From: Alloalcanivorax balearicus MACL04
GTDB lineage: Bacteria > Pseudomonadota > Gammaproteobacteria > Pseudomonadales > Alcanivoracaceae
DNA: 64,000 bases
Reading direction: 5' to 3'
Assembly: GCF_025532145.1 (NCBI RefSeq)
Contig: NZ_ARXS01000001.1
Coordinates: 1-64,000, forward strand
Both the position numbers and the translations under genes were made by a program. Each line of letters begins with the position of its first letter. Positions within the stretch are counted from its first letter, which is position 1. The notes under the pieces are model-generated. The model was not told the DNA's origin and did not search any database. It was given only the letters and a program-made list of their open reading frames with translations. Shown here in pieces: positions 41,875 through 51,690 of the stretch.

Positions 41875-43029
41875 TCAAAGGCCGTAGGTGCTGACGTCCA
41901 CCTTGGAGAACGTTTCCCGCCAATACAGATCAGCCAGTGCCTCGGCGTTATCCACGCCGTCCACCAGTTTGACCCACTTGGCCAGCAGCGGCCGGAACTC
42001 ATCGACCATTTCCTGAGCGTTGTCGATGTTGTGGCGTTCCACGTAGTTCTTGACGATGGTATCGACGTCCTTGCGCACGAAGGCACGGGTGGCGGCCACC
42101 AGCGCCTCGCTCGGCTGGTGCACGGTGATACCGTTGTCACTCGCGTCCCGCACTTCCTTCGCCGCGCCAAGCTGGTAGTCCCAGCTGCCCTTGGCGGAAA
42201 TAACCGTGGACGCTTTCAGAACCTGGGCACGCTCCTCTTCGCTGAGTGATTTCCAAACCGACTTATTGACGTTGTTTACGCCCACCGCCGCGTACATCCC
42301 ACCAGGCACACCCACGGTGACATCTTTCACCACCTCGCGCAGGTTGAAGATATCCAGTTCCACGGTGGAACTCATGGTGCAATCGATCACCCCTTGACTG
42401 AGTCCTTCGTAAGCGTCGCTGATGGACAGCGTCACGGGGGTGGCGTTCATGGTCTCCGCCCAACGCGCCCACAAGGCACCGGCACTGCGCAGGCGCGCGC
42501 CCTTCAGCTGTTCCTCGGTGGCGATCGGCTTGGTGCACAGCAGGGCATAAGGCGGTGTCGACATGCTGCCATTGAAGACCTGATTCTGGTCCGCCATTTC
42601 CTTCTGACAGCCGTCACAATGATGGAACACATACTCGGACATGGCCCCCACGTAAGCAGGCCCCACGTGGCTGTCGGGAACGCCCTGCAGCTCATCCACC
42701 ATGGTCAGTTCGGTAACCAGATTGGTATAGGGAAATTCGGAGGGAAAATAGGAAATCAGCAGGAATCCCGAATCCGCCATGCCATCGCGCACCCCTGCGG
42801 AAGTTTCCTTGAAACTGAGCAGGGACATGGGAAACACGCGCGCCTTGAGGTCACCGCCGGACAGTTCCTCGAGCCGCTTGGCGTAGGCTTCACCGGCGTT
42901 GGCGCCAATCGATTTAGGGGGATAGCCCATGGCATAGGTCAGGGTTCGGGCTTCGGCGACGCCGAAGGTAATGGCTCCCGCGCACAGAGTCAGCGCGGCG
43001 ATGACCGCGCGTCGTGGCTGTATCGTCAT
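41875..43029 (-). CDS. TRAP transporter solute-binding protein (DctP type), copy 1
   Basis: A 384-residue periplasmic receptor. The signal peptide ends near residue 27 (VAEARTL). The carboxylate-binding Arg of the family fits Arg181 in GARLRSAG. Cys138 and Cys141 (FHHCDGC), with Cys165 and Cys217, may form disulfides; a CxxC is not usual in DctP proteins. It is a tandem paralogue of the gene at 43135 with shared blocks such as RDGMADSGF and SYFPSEFP. The membrane subunits are encoded at 47605-49486. The ligand is unknown, probably a carboxylic acid given the neighbours. Confidence 0.88.
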   Translation of the reverse strand: MTIQPRRAVIAALTLCAGAITFGVAEARTLTYAMGYPPKSIGANAGEAYAKRLEELSGGDLKARVFPMSLLSFKETSAGVRDGMADSGFLLISYFPSEFPYTNLVTELTMVDELQGVPDSHVGPAYVGAMSEYVFHHCDGCQKEMADQNQVFNGSMSTPPYALLCTKPIATEEQLKGARLRSAGALWARWAETMNATPVTLSISDAYEGLSQGVIDCTMSSTVELDIFNLREVVKDVTVGVPGGMYAAVGVNNVNKSVWKSLSEEERAQVLKASTVISAKGSWDYQLGAAKEVRDASDNGITVHQPSEALVAATRAFVRKDVDTIVKNYVERHNIDNAQEMVDEFRPLLAKWVKLVDGVDNAEALADLYWRETFSKVDVSTYGL

Positions 43030-43117
43030 TATTATTCTCCTAGCATTTTCAAATCCGAAGCAGGCCAGCTCCGGTCATGGCGGCCCGGTTAACAGACCAG
43101 ACCGATGCGGCTTGTAG

Positions 43118-43131
43118 CCTGTTTAAACAGG
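43118..43131. terminator. Short palindrome between the two receptor genes
   Basis: CCTGTTTAAACAGG is a perfect 14-base palindrome just after the stop of receptor copy 2 (minus strand). It has no T-run, so it may only attenuate or protect RNA. Confidence 0.35.
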
Positions 43132-43134
43132 TTC

Positions 43135-44292
43135 TCACAAGCCGTATTCGCTCACGTCCACTTTGGAATAGGTCTCCCGCCAGTAGATCTCCGCCAGTTC
43201 CTCCGGGCTGCTGACGTCTTTTACCAGCTTGACCCATTTCGACAGGATCGGCTGGAACGCCTTGATGCTCTGTTCAGCGTTATCTACTCCTGAACGGGAC
43301 TGATAATTGCGGGCGATGGTTTTCATGTCCTCGACGATGAAGCTGTGGGATGCCTGTTGCAGATCCTCGGCCGGTTCATGCACTTTGATCTCTTGCTTCG
43401 GCGCGGCCTCGAGTTCCCGAGTGGCTCCTACCTGGTAGTCCCAGCTGATGATCGCTCCGAAAGTGGCCGAAGCGCGAAGTACCTGCTCGCGTTGCGCTTC
43501 ACTCAAATCCTGCCAGACTTTCTGATTGAAGTTGTTGACGCCAGTGCCTCCAAAAACGCCACCGGGGACTCCGGCGGTAACATCACTTACCACTTCGGAA
43601 AGACGAAAGATATCCAGGTCCACACTGGAGCTGATGGAACAATCCAGAACACCCTGATTGAGCGCTTCATAGGCGTCGCTGACGGAGATGGTCACCGGTG
43701 TTCCACCCACCGCTTGTGCCCAACGCGCCCATTGAGGGCCGGCACTGCGTAACCGCTTGCCCTTGATATCGGCAAGACTGGTCACTTCCTTGTTGCATAA
43801 CATCATGTAGGGCGCGCTGGCGGAGGCGCCAGTGAACACCTGGTTTTGCGCGGCGAATTCCTCGACACATTCCGGGCAGTGGTGGAACAGATACTCGGAC
43901 ATGGCACCCACATAGGCCAGACCGGCATGGCTCGGCGCCACATCGTCCAGCTCCAGCAACATGGTCAGTTCCGCGATCAGATTGGTGTTGGGAAATTCCG
44001 AGGGAAAATAGGAAAACAACACGAATCCAGAGTCCGCCATACCATCGCGGATACCGGGTGAGGCTTCACTGAAACTCAGCAAGGACATCGGAAAGACCTT
44101 GACGCCGAGATCACCGCCAGAAAGCTCTTTAAGTGCGTCGGCATAGGCCAGCGCCGAGTCGGAGCCGATGGAGTTGGGTGGATAGCCGGTGGCGTAACTG
44201 ATAGTGCGGGCGAACGCCGACGTGCCAGCAAGCACACCAACCATGAAGAGCGTGGCAATAACAATACGTTGCAGTAAAGCGCATGGTGCCAT
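43135..44292 (-). CDS. TRAP transporter solute-binding protein (DctP type), copy 2
   Basis: A 385-residue receptor closely related to copy 1. The signal peptide ends near residue 27 (TSAFART). It keeps the binding Arg182 (GKRLRSAG), the CxxC Cys139/Cys142 (FHHCPEC), Cys166 and a Cys near 218. GGAGAACTACATC precedes the ATG at 44292; a frame open to 44421 lacks a signal peptide. Two receptors for one TRAP membrane pair suggest two related ligands or two affinities. Confidence 0.88.
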   Translation of the reverse strand: MAPCALLQRIVIATLFMVGVLAGTSAFARTISYATGYPPNSIGSDSALAYADALKELSGGDLGVKVFPMSLLSFSEASPGIRDGMADSGFVLFSYFPSEFPNTNLIAELTMLLELDDVAPSHAGLAYVGAMSEYLFHHCPECVEEFAAQNQVFTGASASAPYMMLCNKEVTSLADIKGKRLRSAGPQWARWAQAVGGTPVTISVSDAYEALNQGVLDCSISSSVDLDIFRLSEVVSDVTAGVPGGVFGGTGVNNFNQKVWQDLSEAQREQVLRASATFGAIISWDYQVGATRELEAAPKQEIKVHEPAEDLQQASHSFIVEDMKTIARNYQSRSGVDNAEQSIKAFQPILSKWVKLVKDVSSPEELAEIYWRETYSKVDVSEYGL

Positions 44293-44395
44293 GATGTAGT
44301 TCTCCGTATGGCGGCGGGCCTGAAGTCGCCCTCCCCCGGTTGCTTGTATCCTGCCGTCCACGGCGGGTTCCCTTTGGGCCGCCGTCAAGGCGCCG

Positions 44396-45949
44396 TCAGC
44401 CGATACGACGCCCCTGGCCACCCCAGTGAGCCTCCTTGAGTTTGTACTTCAGGATCTTGCCGGCGCCGGACAGCGGCATCTGATCCACCAATTCGAAACT
44501 GCGAGGGCACTTATAGTTGGCGATCAGTGTCTTGCAGTGAGCCACGATATCCGCTTCGGCGACCTCCGCTCCCGCGGCCAGAACGATGACCGCGTGAACC
44601 CGCTCGCCCCACCTCTCATCCGGCACACCGATCACCGCGCATTGGGCAATGGCGGGCATGCGCAGCAGGGCGTCTTCCACCTCCACCGAATAAACGTTCT
44701 CACCGCCGGTCACCACCATGTCCTTGATTCGGTCCACCAGGAAGATGTAGCCGGCGTCATCCATGTAACCGGCGTCGCCGGTGTGCATCCACCCTCGACG
44801 CAATGCTTCCTCGGTTTGCTCCGGTTTATTCCAGTAACCCTGCATCACCATCGGGCCACGGGCGACGATCTCACCCACCTGGCCGCGCGACACCTCGTTA
44901 TCCTCGCTGTCGACCACGCGAACCTCCGCCATATGCGCTGGCAGGCCGGCCGCCATTAGCTTATCGGCGTAGGCATCATCGCTATGGCAATAATCCGGGA
45001 GGATGCAGACCACGGGTGAAAGTTCAGTCATGCCATAGAGCTGCAGAAAGGAGGCCTCCGGCCAGGCGGTCATGGCCTTCTTCAACAAAGTGCTGTCGAT
45101 GGGCGACGCACCGTACATCATGCAGCGCAAGGACGAGAGATCGAATTCCGGGAATCGCGGATGAGCAAGCACGGCGCGCATCATGGTCGGCACCAGGAAG
45201 GTTTCCACCACCCGTTCCCGCTGAATGGCACTCATGACCGCCACCTCTTCGAACCGGGGCACGATCACGTGAGTACCCAGCCGCAGTGTCAGCTGCAGAA
45301 TCAGACCCACTCCGGCCACATGAAAAAAGGGCGCCGAATGCAGCCCCACCACACCGTCACCACGGCAAGCGGGCATCACCGCCCCGATGGAGCAGGTGTA
45401 CAGATTGGCGTGACTGAGCATTACCCCTTTCGGCGCCCCGGTGGTGCCGCCGGTATAAAGAATGCAAGCCAATTGGTCGCCGCTACGTCCGGCATCGTCC
45501 ATCGGCTCCGCTCCGGCCATCAGTTCGGCAAGATTCAACATGCCATCGGGGCAGGCCTTCTCGCCGATGTACACGACAGTCTCAAGTGATTTTGACAGAG
45601 CACGCACTTCCTTGATCAATGGCACGAACTCATCATCAACGAACAGAACCCGGGTATCGCAATCATCCAGCGAATAGGCGATTTCGACAGGGCTCCAGCG
45701 AATATTGACGGTGTTGAAAACACCGCCTGCCCAAAGCACGCCGAACACGAATGTCACGTAACGGTCCGAGTTCAGAGCCAGGATGCCGGCCCGTTCCCCT
45801 TCTTCCAGACCCAGCCCTTTCAATACCGACGCCAGCGTCGCTACCTGGCGCACCAGATCCCGATACGTTGAGCGGCGATCGGCGAATACCAGGGCCTCCC
45901 GCTCGGGGCATTCGCGCAGAGCCTTGTGTAACGGCTGTGTCAGATACAT
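44396..45949 (-). CDS. AMP-forming acyl-CoA ligase
   Basis: A 517-residue adenylate-forming enzyme: P-loop YTGGTTGAPKGVMLSH near 168-183, the LYGMTELSP motif, GWMHTGDAGY and the C-terminal lysine motif GKILKYKLKE. It activates a carboxylic acid to its CoA thioester using ATP. It sits between the TRAP receptor genes and a second ligase gene 12 bases away, so the imported acid is probably its substrate. Chain length or ring type cannot be read from sequence. Confidence 0.9.
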   Translation of the reverse strand: MYLTQPLHKALRECPEREALVFADRRSTYRDLVRQVATLASVLKGLGLEEGERAGILALNSDRYVTFVFGVLWAGGVFNTVNIRWSPVEIAYSLDDCDTRVLFVDDEFVPLIKEVRALSKSLETVVYIGEKACPDGMLNLAELMAGAEPMDDAGRSGDQLACILYTGGTTGAPKGVMLSHANLYTCSIGAVMPACRGDGVVGLHSAPFFHVAGVGLILQLTLRLGTHVIVPRFEEVAVMSAIQRERVVETFLVPTMMRAVLAHPRFPEFDLSSLRCMMYGASPIDSTLLKKAMTAWPEASFLQLYGMTELSPVVCILPDYCHSDDAYADKLMAAGLPAHMAEVRVVDSEDNEVSRGQVGEIVARGPMVMQGYWNKPEQTEEALRRGWMHTGDAGYMDDAGYIFLVDRIKDMVVTGGENVYSVEVEDALLRMPAIAQCAVIGVPDERWGERVHAVIVLAAGAEVAEADIVAHCKTLIANYKCPRSFELVDQMPLSGAGKILKYKLKEAHWGGQGRRIG

Positions 45950-45961
45950 GGCGTCTCCACT

Positions 45962-47533
45962 TCAGCTTGCGTACTGTTCACGAAGCGTGCGTTTGAGTAA
46001 TTTCCCCGCGGTGTTCTTCGGCAAAGCCTCGACAAAGTGCACCGCCTTGGGCACCTTGAACGGCGCCAGATGCTGACGCGCATGATCAATCAGGGCGGCG
46101 GCATCGGCGGCTTTGCCTTCCTTCAGCACGACCACGGCGACAATCGATTCGATCCATTTTTCGTGGGGCACACCGATCACCGCCACCTCCGCCACCGATT
46201 CGTGACCGTACAAGGCTTCTTCAACGTCGCGGCTGGCCACCAATACGCCGCCGGTATTCACCACGTCCTTGATACGATCGACGATATACAGATAGCCCTG
46301 CTCGTCCTGGTAGGCGAGATCGCCGGAATGGAACCAACCGCCCTTGAAGGCTTCCGCGGTTTCCCCGGGCTTGTCCCAGTAGGCCACCATCAAATGGGGC
46401 GAACGATGCACGATCTCGCCTTGTTCGCCTGGCTGGCAGTCCTCCAGGGTGCCGGGCTTGACCACCCGGGTCTCCACCGAGGTCAGGGGGCGGCCGCAGG
46501 AACTGGGCCGATCGGCATGCTCATCGGGTCCCAGCACCGTCGCCATGGGGGCGATTTCGCTTTGTCCGTAACAGTTGAACAGGCGCCCTTGAGGCAACCG
46601 TTCGGCCAACTCATGGACGATCGGCTCCGGCATAATGGAGGCGCCGTAGTACAGGTTTTCCAGCGTGCTCAGGTCCCGGCGGTCGAAATCCGCGTGGCGC
46701 AACAGACCGATCCACACCGTTGGCGGCGAGAAGAAAGAAGTAATCTTCTGCTCTTCGATCAGTGCCAGAACCTGGTCCGCCACCGGCGCGTCAATGAGGT
46801 AGTTGAACGCTCCGCACAACAGACCGGGCATCAAAAACACGTGCATCTGTGCCGAGTGATACAGAGGCAGCGCCGCCAGACTTCGGTCCTTTCCACTGAT
46901 ATCCAGATGTAACAGGCAGGATTGGTACTCCGCCATAAGAGACCGGTGTGTATGCATGGCCCCTTTGGGATCGGAGGTGGTGCCGGAGGTATAAAGAATC
47001 TGCGCTACATCGTCATCGTTGAGCGCTATGTCCGGCGCCTCCGCGCTGCCGTCGCCCTGAGCCAGTGCCAGAATATCCGTCTCTCCACCGGCTTCGCCAA
47101 GGCGCAGGGAGCCGTGCAATTCAACGCCGAGCTCTCCGCGCACCGCCTCCACATTGGCCGTCAGGCTTTGATCGCAAAACAGGGCACGAGCGCCGGACTG
47201 ATTACAGATGTAGGTCAATTCACGCTGGACCAGCCCGTAGCTCACCGGCACATGAATCAGGCCGGCGCGGGCGCAAGCCAGCCAGAGCAGGACATAGGCG
47301 TCGGAGTTCTTGCCGTAGGCGGCGACCCGATCCCCTTTTTGCAATCCCAACGCCAGCAAGCCATTGGCCACCCGGTTGGCGGCGAGATCCAGTTCCTGAT
47401 AGGACCAAAGGCGATCCTCGAACTGCAAGGCAGGCGCCGTGGGCTGGCGGCTGGCGGAGCGGCGCAGGGCATCGCCGATGGTATTGCGAATGGCCACCTG
47501 AACCGAGTCGGCAAGGTCGTATTGTTTTGTCAT
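45962..47533 (-). CDS. AMP-forming acyl-CoA ligase
   Basis: A 523-residue ligase with P-loop YTSGTTSDPKGAMHTH, NCYGQSEIAP, GWFHSGDLAY, DRIKDVVNTGG and the terminal lysine motif GKLLKRTLRE. It is only distantly similar to the ligase downstream, so the pair are not a recent duplication. It stands between the TRAP membrane genes and the other ligase and likely works on imported acids. Confidence 0.9.
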   Translation of the reverse strand: MTKQYDLADSVQVAIRNTIGDALRRSASRQPTAPALQFEDRLWSYQELDLAANRVANGLLALGLQKGDRVAAYGKNSDAYVLLWLACARAGLIHVPVSYGLVQRELTYICNQSGARALFCDQSLTANVEAVRGELGVELHGSLRLGEAGGETDILALAQGDGSAEAPDIALNDDDVAQILYTSGTTSDPKGAMHTHRSLMAEYQSCLLHLDISGKDRSLAALPLYHSAQMHVFLMPGLLCGAFNYLIDAPVADQVLALIEEQKITSFFSPPTVWIGLLRHADFDRRDLSTLENLYYGASIMPEPIVHELAERLPQGRLFNCYGQSEIAPMATVLGPDEHADRPSSCGRPLTSVETRVVKPGTLEDCQPGEQGEIVHRSPHLMVAYWDKPGETAEAFKGGWFHSGDLAYQDEQGYLYIVDRIKDVVNTGGVLVASRDVEEALYGHESVAEVAVIGVPHEKWIESIVAVVVLKEGKAADAAALIDHARQHLAPFKVPKAVHFVEALPKNTAGKLLKRTLREQYAS

Positions 47534-47604
47534 CGGGTTCTTCCCTGTTGTTATCCGTTTTCAATGAACAGCGGCGCGCCCATGCAGGCACGCCGCGCGC
47601 AGGC

Positions 47605-48912
47605 TTACCCCATCATACGAGGCAGAAACAAAATAAAGTCCGGCACGGTCATCAGGAAGATCAGTACGAACAAGTCCATGACCAGGAACCAGAAGATGCC
47701 TTTGAAAATCGAGGTAGTGGAGGCCAGATTACCCACCACCCCTTTTATCACGAACACGTTCATGCCAATCGGTGGTGTGATCATGCCGATCTCCAACAGT
47801 TTGGTGAGCACCACGCCAAACCACAGCAGACTCAGATCGGCGGCGCCGATGATCGGCAACACGATGGGCAAGGTCAGCAGCATGGCGCCAATCGGCTCGA
47901 GAAACATGCCCAGCAACAGGTAGATCAACACGATCATCACCAACACCATGAAGGTGCTGGCACCGCCACCAATAACCAGGGACGACAGATAATCACCGGC
48001 GCCGGACAACGCCAGGAAGCGCGTCAGCAGGCTCGCGCCAACAGCGATCACCATCAAGGCGCCAGTGGTAAGCAGGGTTTCCAGAATAGCGTTACGGAAT
48101 CGTTCCCATGTCAAAGCCTTGCGCATCCAGGCAACGATGCAGGCCAGGAACGCACCGACGGCGCCCGCCTCCGTGGGCGTGAAAATACCGCCGAACAGAC
48201 CGCCGAAAATACCGATCATAATCAGGATCACCGGCCAGGTTTCCTTGAGCGCCGAGATCTTTTCCCGTCTGGAAACCTCCTCCTTGACGTCCGGGGCCAG
48301 AGACGGGTTCAGCTTCACTCTTATCATCACGACCAGGATGTAGCCCACCGTGGTCAGGATGCCGGCACTGATGCCGCCCAGAAACAACCCGGTAATCGGT
48401 ACCTGGGCAATAATGCCGTACAGGATCATGATGATGGACGGCGGAATCAGCGCACCGATGGTGCCGGCCACCGCCACCGTGCCGGTGGCCAGCTCCGGGT
48501 GATACTTATGGCGAATCATCTCCGGCACCGCGATGCGCCCCATGGCCGCGGAGCATGCCACGGAAGAACCGGATACCGCAGCAAAGCCGGCGGAACCGAA
48601 GATCGATGCCACGGCCAGACCGCCAGGAATCGACGCCAGCCATAGCCTAGCCGCACGGAACAGCCCCTGGGTCAACTGAGCATGAAAGCAGATGAACCCC
48701 AGCAGCAGGAACATGGGAACGGAGCTGAGCACCCAGTTGGCGGCGAATTGATAGGGAATCAGACCCAGAGAGCCCCAAGCCACACCCCAGCCCATCAAAT
48801 ACCAGAGGCCACCGAAGGATACGCCGATCAGCGCCATGCCGATGGGCACCCGCAATCCGATCAGCACCAGCAGCATTGCCAGACCGGTCAAACCAATTTG
48901 TACGTCACTCAT
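47605..48912 (-). CDS. TRAP transporter large permease (DctM type)
   Basis: A 435-residue inner-membrane protein with about 12 helices, the ion-coupled translocation subunit. Family features include the N-terminal GLRVPIGMALIG, the SGSSVACSAAMGRIAVPEM region and GALIPPSI. AGGAGACCGGCG precedes the ATG at 48912. It follows the small permease by ten bases. Coupling ion is probably sodium, as in studied TRAP systems. Confidence 0.93.
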   Translation of the reverse strand: MSDVQIGLTGLAMLLVLIGLRVPIGMALIGVSFGGLWYLMGWGVAWGSLGLIPYQFAANWVLSSVPMFLLLGFICFHAQLTQGLFRAARLWLASIPGGLAVASIFGSAGFAAVSGSSVACSAAMGRIAVPEMIRHKYHPELATGTVAVAGTIGALIPPSIIMILYGIIAQVPITGLFLGGISAGILTTVGYILVVMIRVKLNPSLAPDVKEEVSRREKISALKETWPVILIMIGIFGGLFGGIFTPTEAGAVGAFLACIVAWMRKALTWERFRNAILETLLTTGALMVIAVGASLLTRFLALSGAGDYLSSLVIGGGASTFMVLVMIVLIYLLLGMFLEPIGAMLLTLPIVLPIIGAADLSLLWFGVVLTKLLEIGMITPPIGMNVFVIKGVVGNLASTTSIFKGIFWFLVMDLFVLIFLMTVPDFILFLPRMMG

Positions 48913-48922
48913 CGCCGGTCTC

Positions 48923-49486
48923 CTAGTTCGCGTCCGAATGGTGGCTCGAGGCAATCGGCATCTCATCCGGCTGCGCGCGCTCGTCATCCAAACCGGATTT
49001 CAAACCGAATAAATAAACAATGAACTTATAAAAAAGAACCAGGGTCATCAGACCGATGCCCACCGGCAGGACAAAATAGGTTTGCCAGACGGCGATACTG
49101 GCGTCCCCCTGCACCACCGAGGCGTTAATCGCGTGTTTGGACAGGGCTTCGCCCCAGGTACGCACCGCCAGGAAAGAGAACACCACGCCGGAAAAAGCCA
49201 GCGCCCACCCTTCCAGATGTTTCTGAACGATCTGGGGCAACCGTTCAGTCACCACTTCCACGGTAATGTGAGCGTTCTTCTGCTCGGCATAGGCCAGGGG
49301 CACGAAGGCCGCGACGATCATGTAGTAGTGCGAAACGATGGTGATGGTTCCCGGTATCGGGGTACCGAAGACATAGCGACCGATAACGTCGAAGGTGACG
49401 TGGAGCATCATCAACGCGATGGCGAGGCCACCGATGACGGTCATGAGATTGGTGATCTTGGATAGCCAACGACCCAATGCATACAT
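48923..49486 (-). CDS. TRAP transporter small permease (DctQ type)
   Basis: A 187-residue inner-membrane protein with four helices, the partner of DctM. The first half has VIGRYVFGTPIPGT and AYAEQKNAHITVEVV, typical of DctQ. AAGGAGCTTTATTT precedes the ATG. It is first in the transport and activation operon that runs down to 39493. A 455-base gap precedes it. Confidence 0.9.
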   Translation of the reverse strand: MYALGRWLSKITNLMTVIGGLAIALMMLHVTFDVIGRYVFGTPIPGTITIVSHYYMIVAAFVPLAYAEQKNAHITVEVVTERLPQIVQKHLEGWALAFSGVVFSFLAVRTWGEALSKHAINASVVQGDASIAVWQTYFVLPVGIGLMTLVLFYKFIVYLFGLKSGLDDERAQPDEMPIASSHHSDAN

Positions 49487-49941
49487 AAATAAAGCTCCTT
49501 ATCGGAAAAGCAGGTCGATTTTTGCTGTTGTTGTTATCCAGGCCATATTGCGACTCCCGTGCGTTACCGCGCCGTTATCAACGGACACGGCGTTATTGTT
49601 TTAAGTCTTTTCCATGACGAACCAGAGGGCTCTGAAACAGGGACCTATTTAAGTAAAGCCAATTGATTCATTGCCATTTCAGATTTGGAGGGAATAAACG
49701 GCAACGCTTCATCCATCGGCGCTTCGAGTGTAAGAGGCGGTTTGTCCGGGTATCATCGTCGGTTCCGACGAAGTCTCCCTTCCCGGAACAGAGAGTCGGA
49801 AGGAGAGCCAGAGGAAGAGCGGGAACAAGCACCAGGGGGAACCAAAGGGAAGAAATTAAAAAGGAACTCCGCGCCCGGTCTCCGGAGAGACGCCGATGGG
49901 ACGGTTGGCCTGCAATACAGACGCGGAATTCAAGGTAAACG
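49487..49941. other. Intergenic region upstream of the TRAP operon
   Basis: 455 bases. The promoter of the TRAP operon should lie at 49490-49650, but no element was recognised. Bases 49785-49870 are strongly purine-rich on the plus strand. Frames across it translate to low-complexity text and have no ribosome sites. Confidence 0.55.
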
Positions 49942-51594
49942 TTAAGACCGTACCGCTTCACGCCGGGGGCGGTAACCGGCGAATTGCTCACGCAATTTGG
50001 TCTTCAGCAGCTTGCCGGTGGCGGTATGCGGCAGTTCGTCCACGAACACGATGTCGTCCGGCAGCCACCACTTCACCACCCGCTCCGCCAGATGCGCCAT
50101 GATCTCGTCTTCATCAACCTGCGCGCCCGCGCGCTTCACCACCACCATCAGCGGGCGTTCCTGCCATTTTTCGTGGGGAATGGCGATTACCGCGGCCTCC
50201 GCCACGCCGGGATGGGAAAAGGCGGCATTTTCCAGATCCATGGAGGAAATCCACTCCCCTCCGGACTTGATCACGTCCTTGGCCCGATCCACCAACTGCA
50301 AATAGCCGTCCGGGTCCAGGGTGGCGATGTCACCGGTGGGGAAATACCCCTCGTCATCGAGCACGCCACCACCTTCGGCCCGGAAGTAGCCGCTGGCAAT
50401 CCAGGGGCCACGAATATAGAGATGGCCAGAGTGCACGCCATCCCAGGGCTGCGGCTCGCCTTCATCGTTGACGATCTTGATGTGCACGCCCCAGATGCCG
50501 CGCCCCTGCTTCACCTTGAGCTCATCCAGGCCGTCGCGATCCAGGTCATCGTGTTTCGGCAGAGGCCGGTTGACCACACCCAACGGACTGGTCTCGGTCA
50601 TACCCCAGCCCTGAATCACCTGAGCTCCCAGCTGAGTCTCCAGCCGTCGCACCATGGCCCGCGGCGGCGCGCTGCCACCGATACCGATGGTGTCGATACA
50701 CAGTTCCTTATCCAGATCCAGTTCCGGATGGGCATCCAGGTACTGGAAGAACATCAGCCACACCGTGGGCACCGCCTGGGAAAACGTTACCCGCTCGTCA
50801 CGCATCAGCGGATAGAGATGCTCACCGTCCAGATGTTCGCCGGGCAGAACCATTTTCGCGCCGACCATGGCCGCCACGTAGGGCATGCCCCAGGCATTGG
50901 CATGGAACATCGGTACCACCAGTAATAAGGTGGAACGGACACTGACATTGAACGCGTCCGGCGCCATCGCCATCAGCGAGTGCAATACGGTGGAACGATG
51001 GGAGTACAGCACCCCTTTCGGGTTGCCGGTGGTACCGGAGGTGTAGCACAGACTGGAAGCGGTACGCTCGTCGAATTCCGGCCAGTCATATTCGACGCTA
51101 GCGCCTTCCACCAGGTCCTCGTAGCAAAGCAGACCGGGAATATCGACCTCGGGCATGTGGGCGCGATCGGTCAGCGCCACGAAATGCTCGATACTTTTCA
51201 GTTTTGGTACCAGCTTCTCCACCAGCGACGCGAAGCTGATGTCAAAAAACAGTACCTTGTCCTCGGCGTGATTGAGGATGTACTCCACTTGTTCGGGGAA
51301 CAAACGGGGGTTCACCGTATGCAGCACCGCACCGGACCCGGAAACCCCGAAATAAAGCTCCATGTGACGCCAGGTATTCCATGCCAGGGTGCCAACCCGA
51401 TCACCAAATTCGACGCCCAGTTCGTTCAGGACGTTGGCGACTTGTTTGGCGCGATGGGCGATCCGCCGGTAATTGGTACGATGAATAGGCCCTTCAATGC
51501 TGCGCGAGACAATTTCCTGTTCAGGGTGGAAAGTGGCCGCGTGCTCGATGAGCGAAGAGATCAACAGCGGCTTGTCTTGCATCAGACCCTGCAT
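49942..51594 (-). CDS. Medium/long-chain fatty acyl-CoA ligase (AlkK-like)
   Basis: A 550-residue AMP-forming ligase with P-loop [27 protein letters not shown], the [20 protein letters not shown] hinge region and [10 protein letters not shown]. The opening [21 protein letters not shown] and the [13 protein letters not shown] block are AlkK-like, so medium-chain fatty acids from alkane oxidation are likely. AAAGGAGGTGTCC directly before the ATG at 51594 fixes the start two codons after the longest frame. It heads towards the TRAP operon but is 455 bases from it. Confidence 0.9.
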   Translation of the reverse strand: MQGLMQDKPLLISSLIEHAATFHPEQEIVSRSIEGPIHRTNYRRIAHRAKQVANVLNELGVEFGDRVGTLAWNTWRHMELYFGVSGSGAVLHTVNPRLFPEQVEYILNHAEDKVLFFDISFASLVEKLVPKLKSIEHFVALTDRAHMPEVDIPGLLCYEDLVEGASVEYDWPEFDERTASSLCYTSGTTGNPKGVLYSHRSTVLHSLMAMAPDAFNVSVRSTLLLVVPMFHANAWGMPYVAAMVGAKMVLPGEHLDGEHLYPLMRDERVTFSQAVPTVWLMFFQYLDAHPELDLDKELCIDTIGIGGSAPPRAMVRRLETQLGAQVIQGWGMTETSPLGVVNRPLPKHDDLDRDGLDELKVKQGRGIWGVHIKIVNDEGEPQPWDGVHSGHLYIRGPWIASGYFRAEGGGVLDDEGYFPTGDIATLDPDGYLQLVDRAKDVIKSGGEWISSMDLENAAFSHPGVAEAAVIAIPHEKWQERPLMVVVKRAGAQVDEDEIMAHLAERVVKWWLPDDIVFVDELPHTATGKLLKTKLREQFAGYRPRREAVRS

Positions 51595-51690
51595 GGACAC
51601 CTCCTTTTGTTATTCGTTATGCCGTCCGTTCACCGAACGGACCCCGCAAGCCGATATCCACGACCCGCGAGGTGATCAGGACGCCCGGGA

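Noticed and set aside
47065..48645. A 526-codon plus-strand frame across the ligase and DctM genes
   Set aside because: It crosses two genes with clear families on the other strand and is His/Arg/Gln-rich shadow text.
49663..49945. Two short plus-strand frames before the AlkK-like ligase end
   Set aside because: Glu/Arg low-complexity text from a purine-rich stretch; no start signals.
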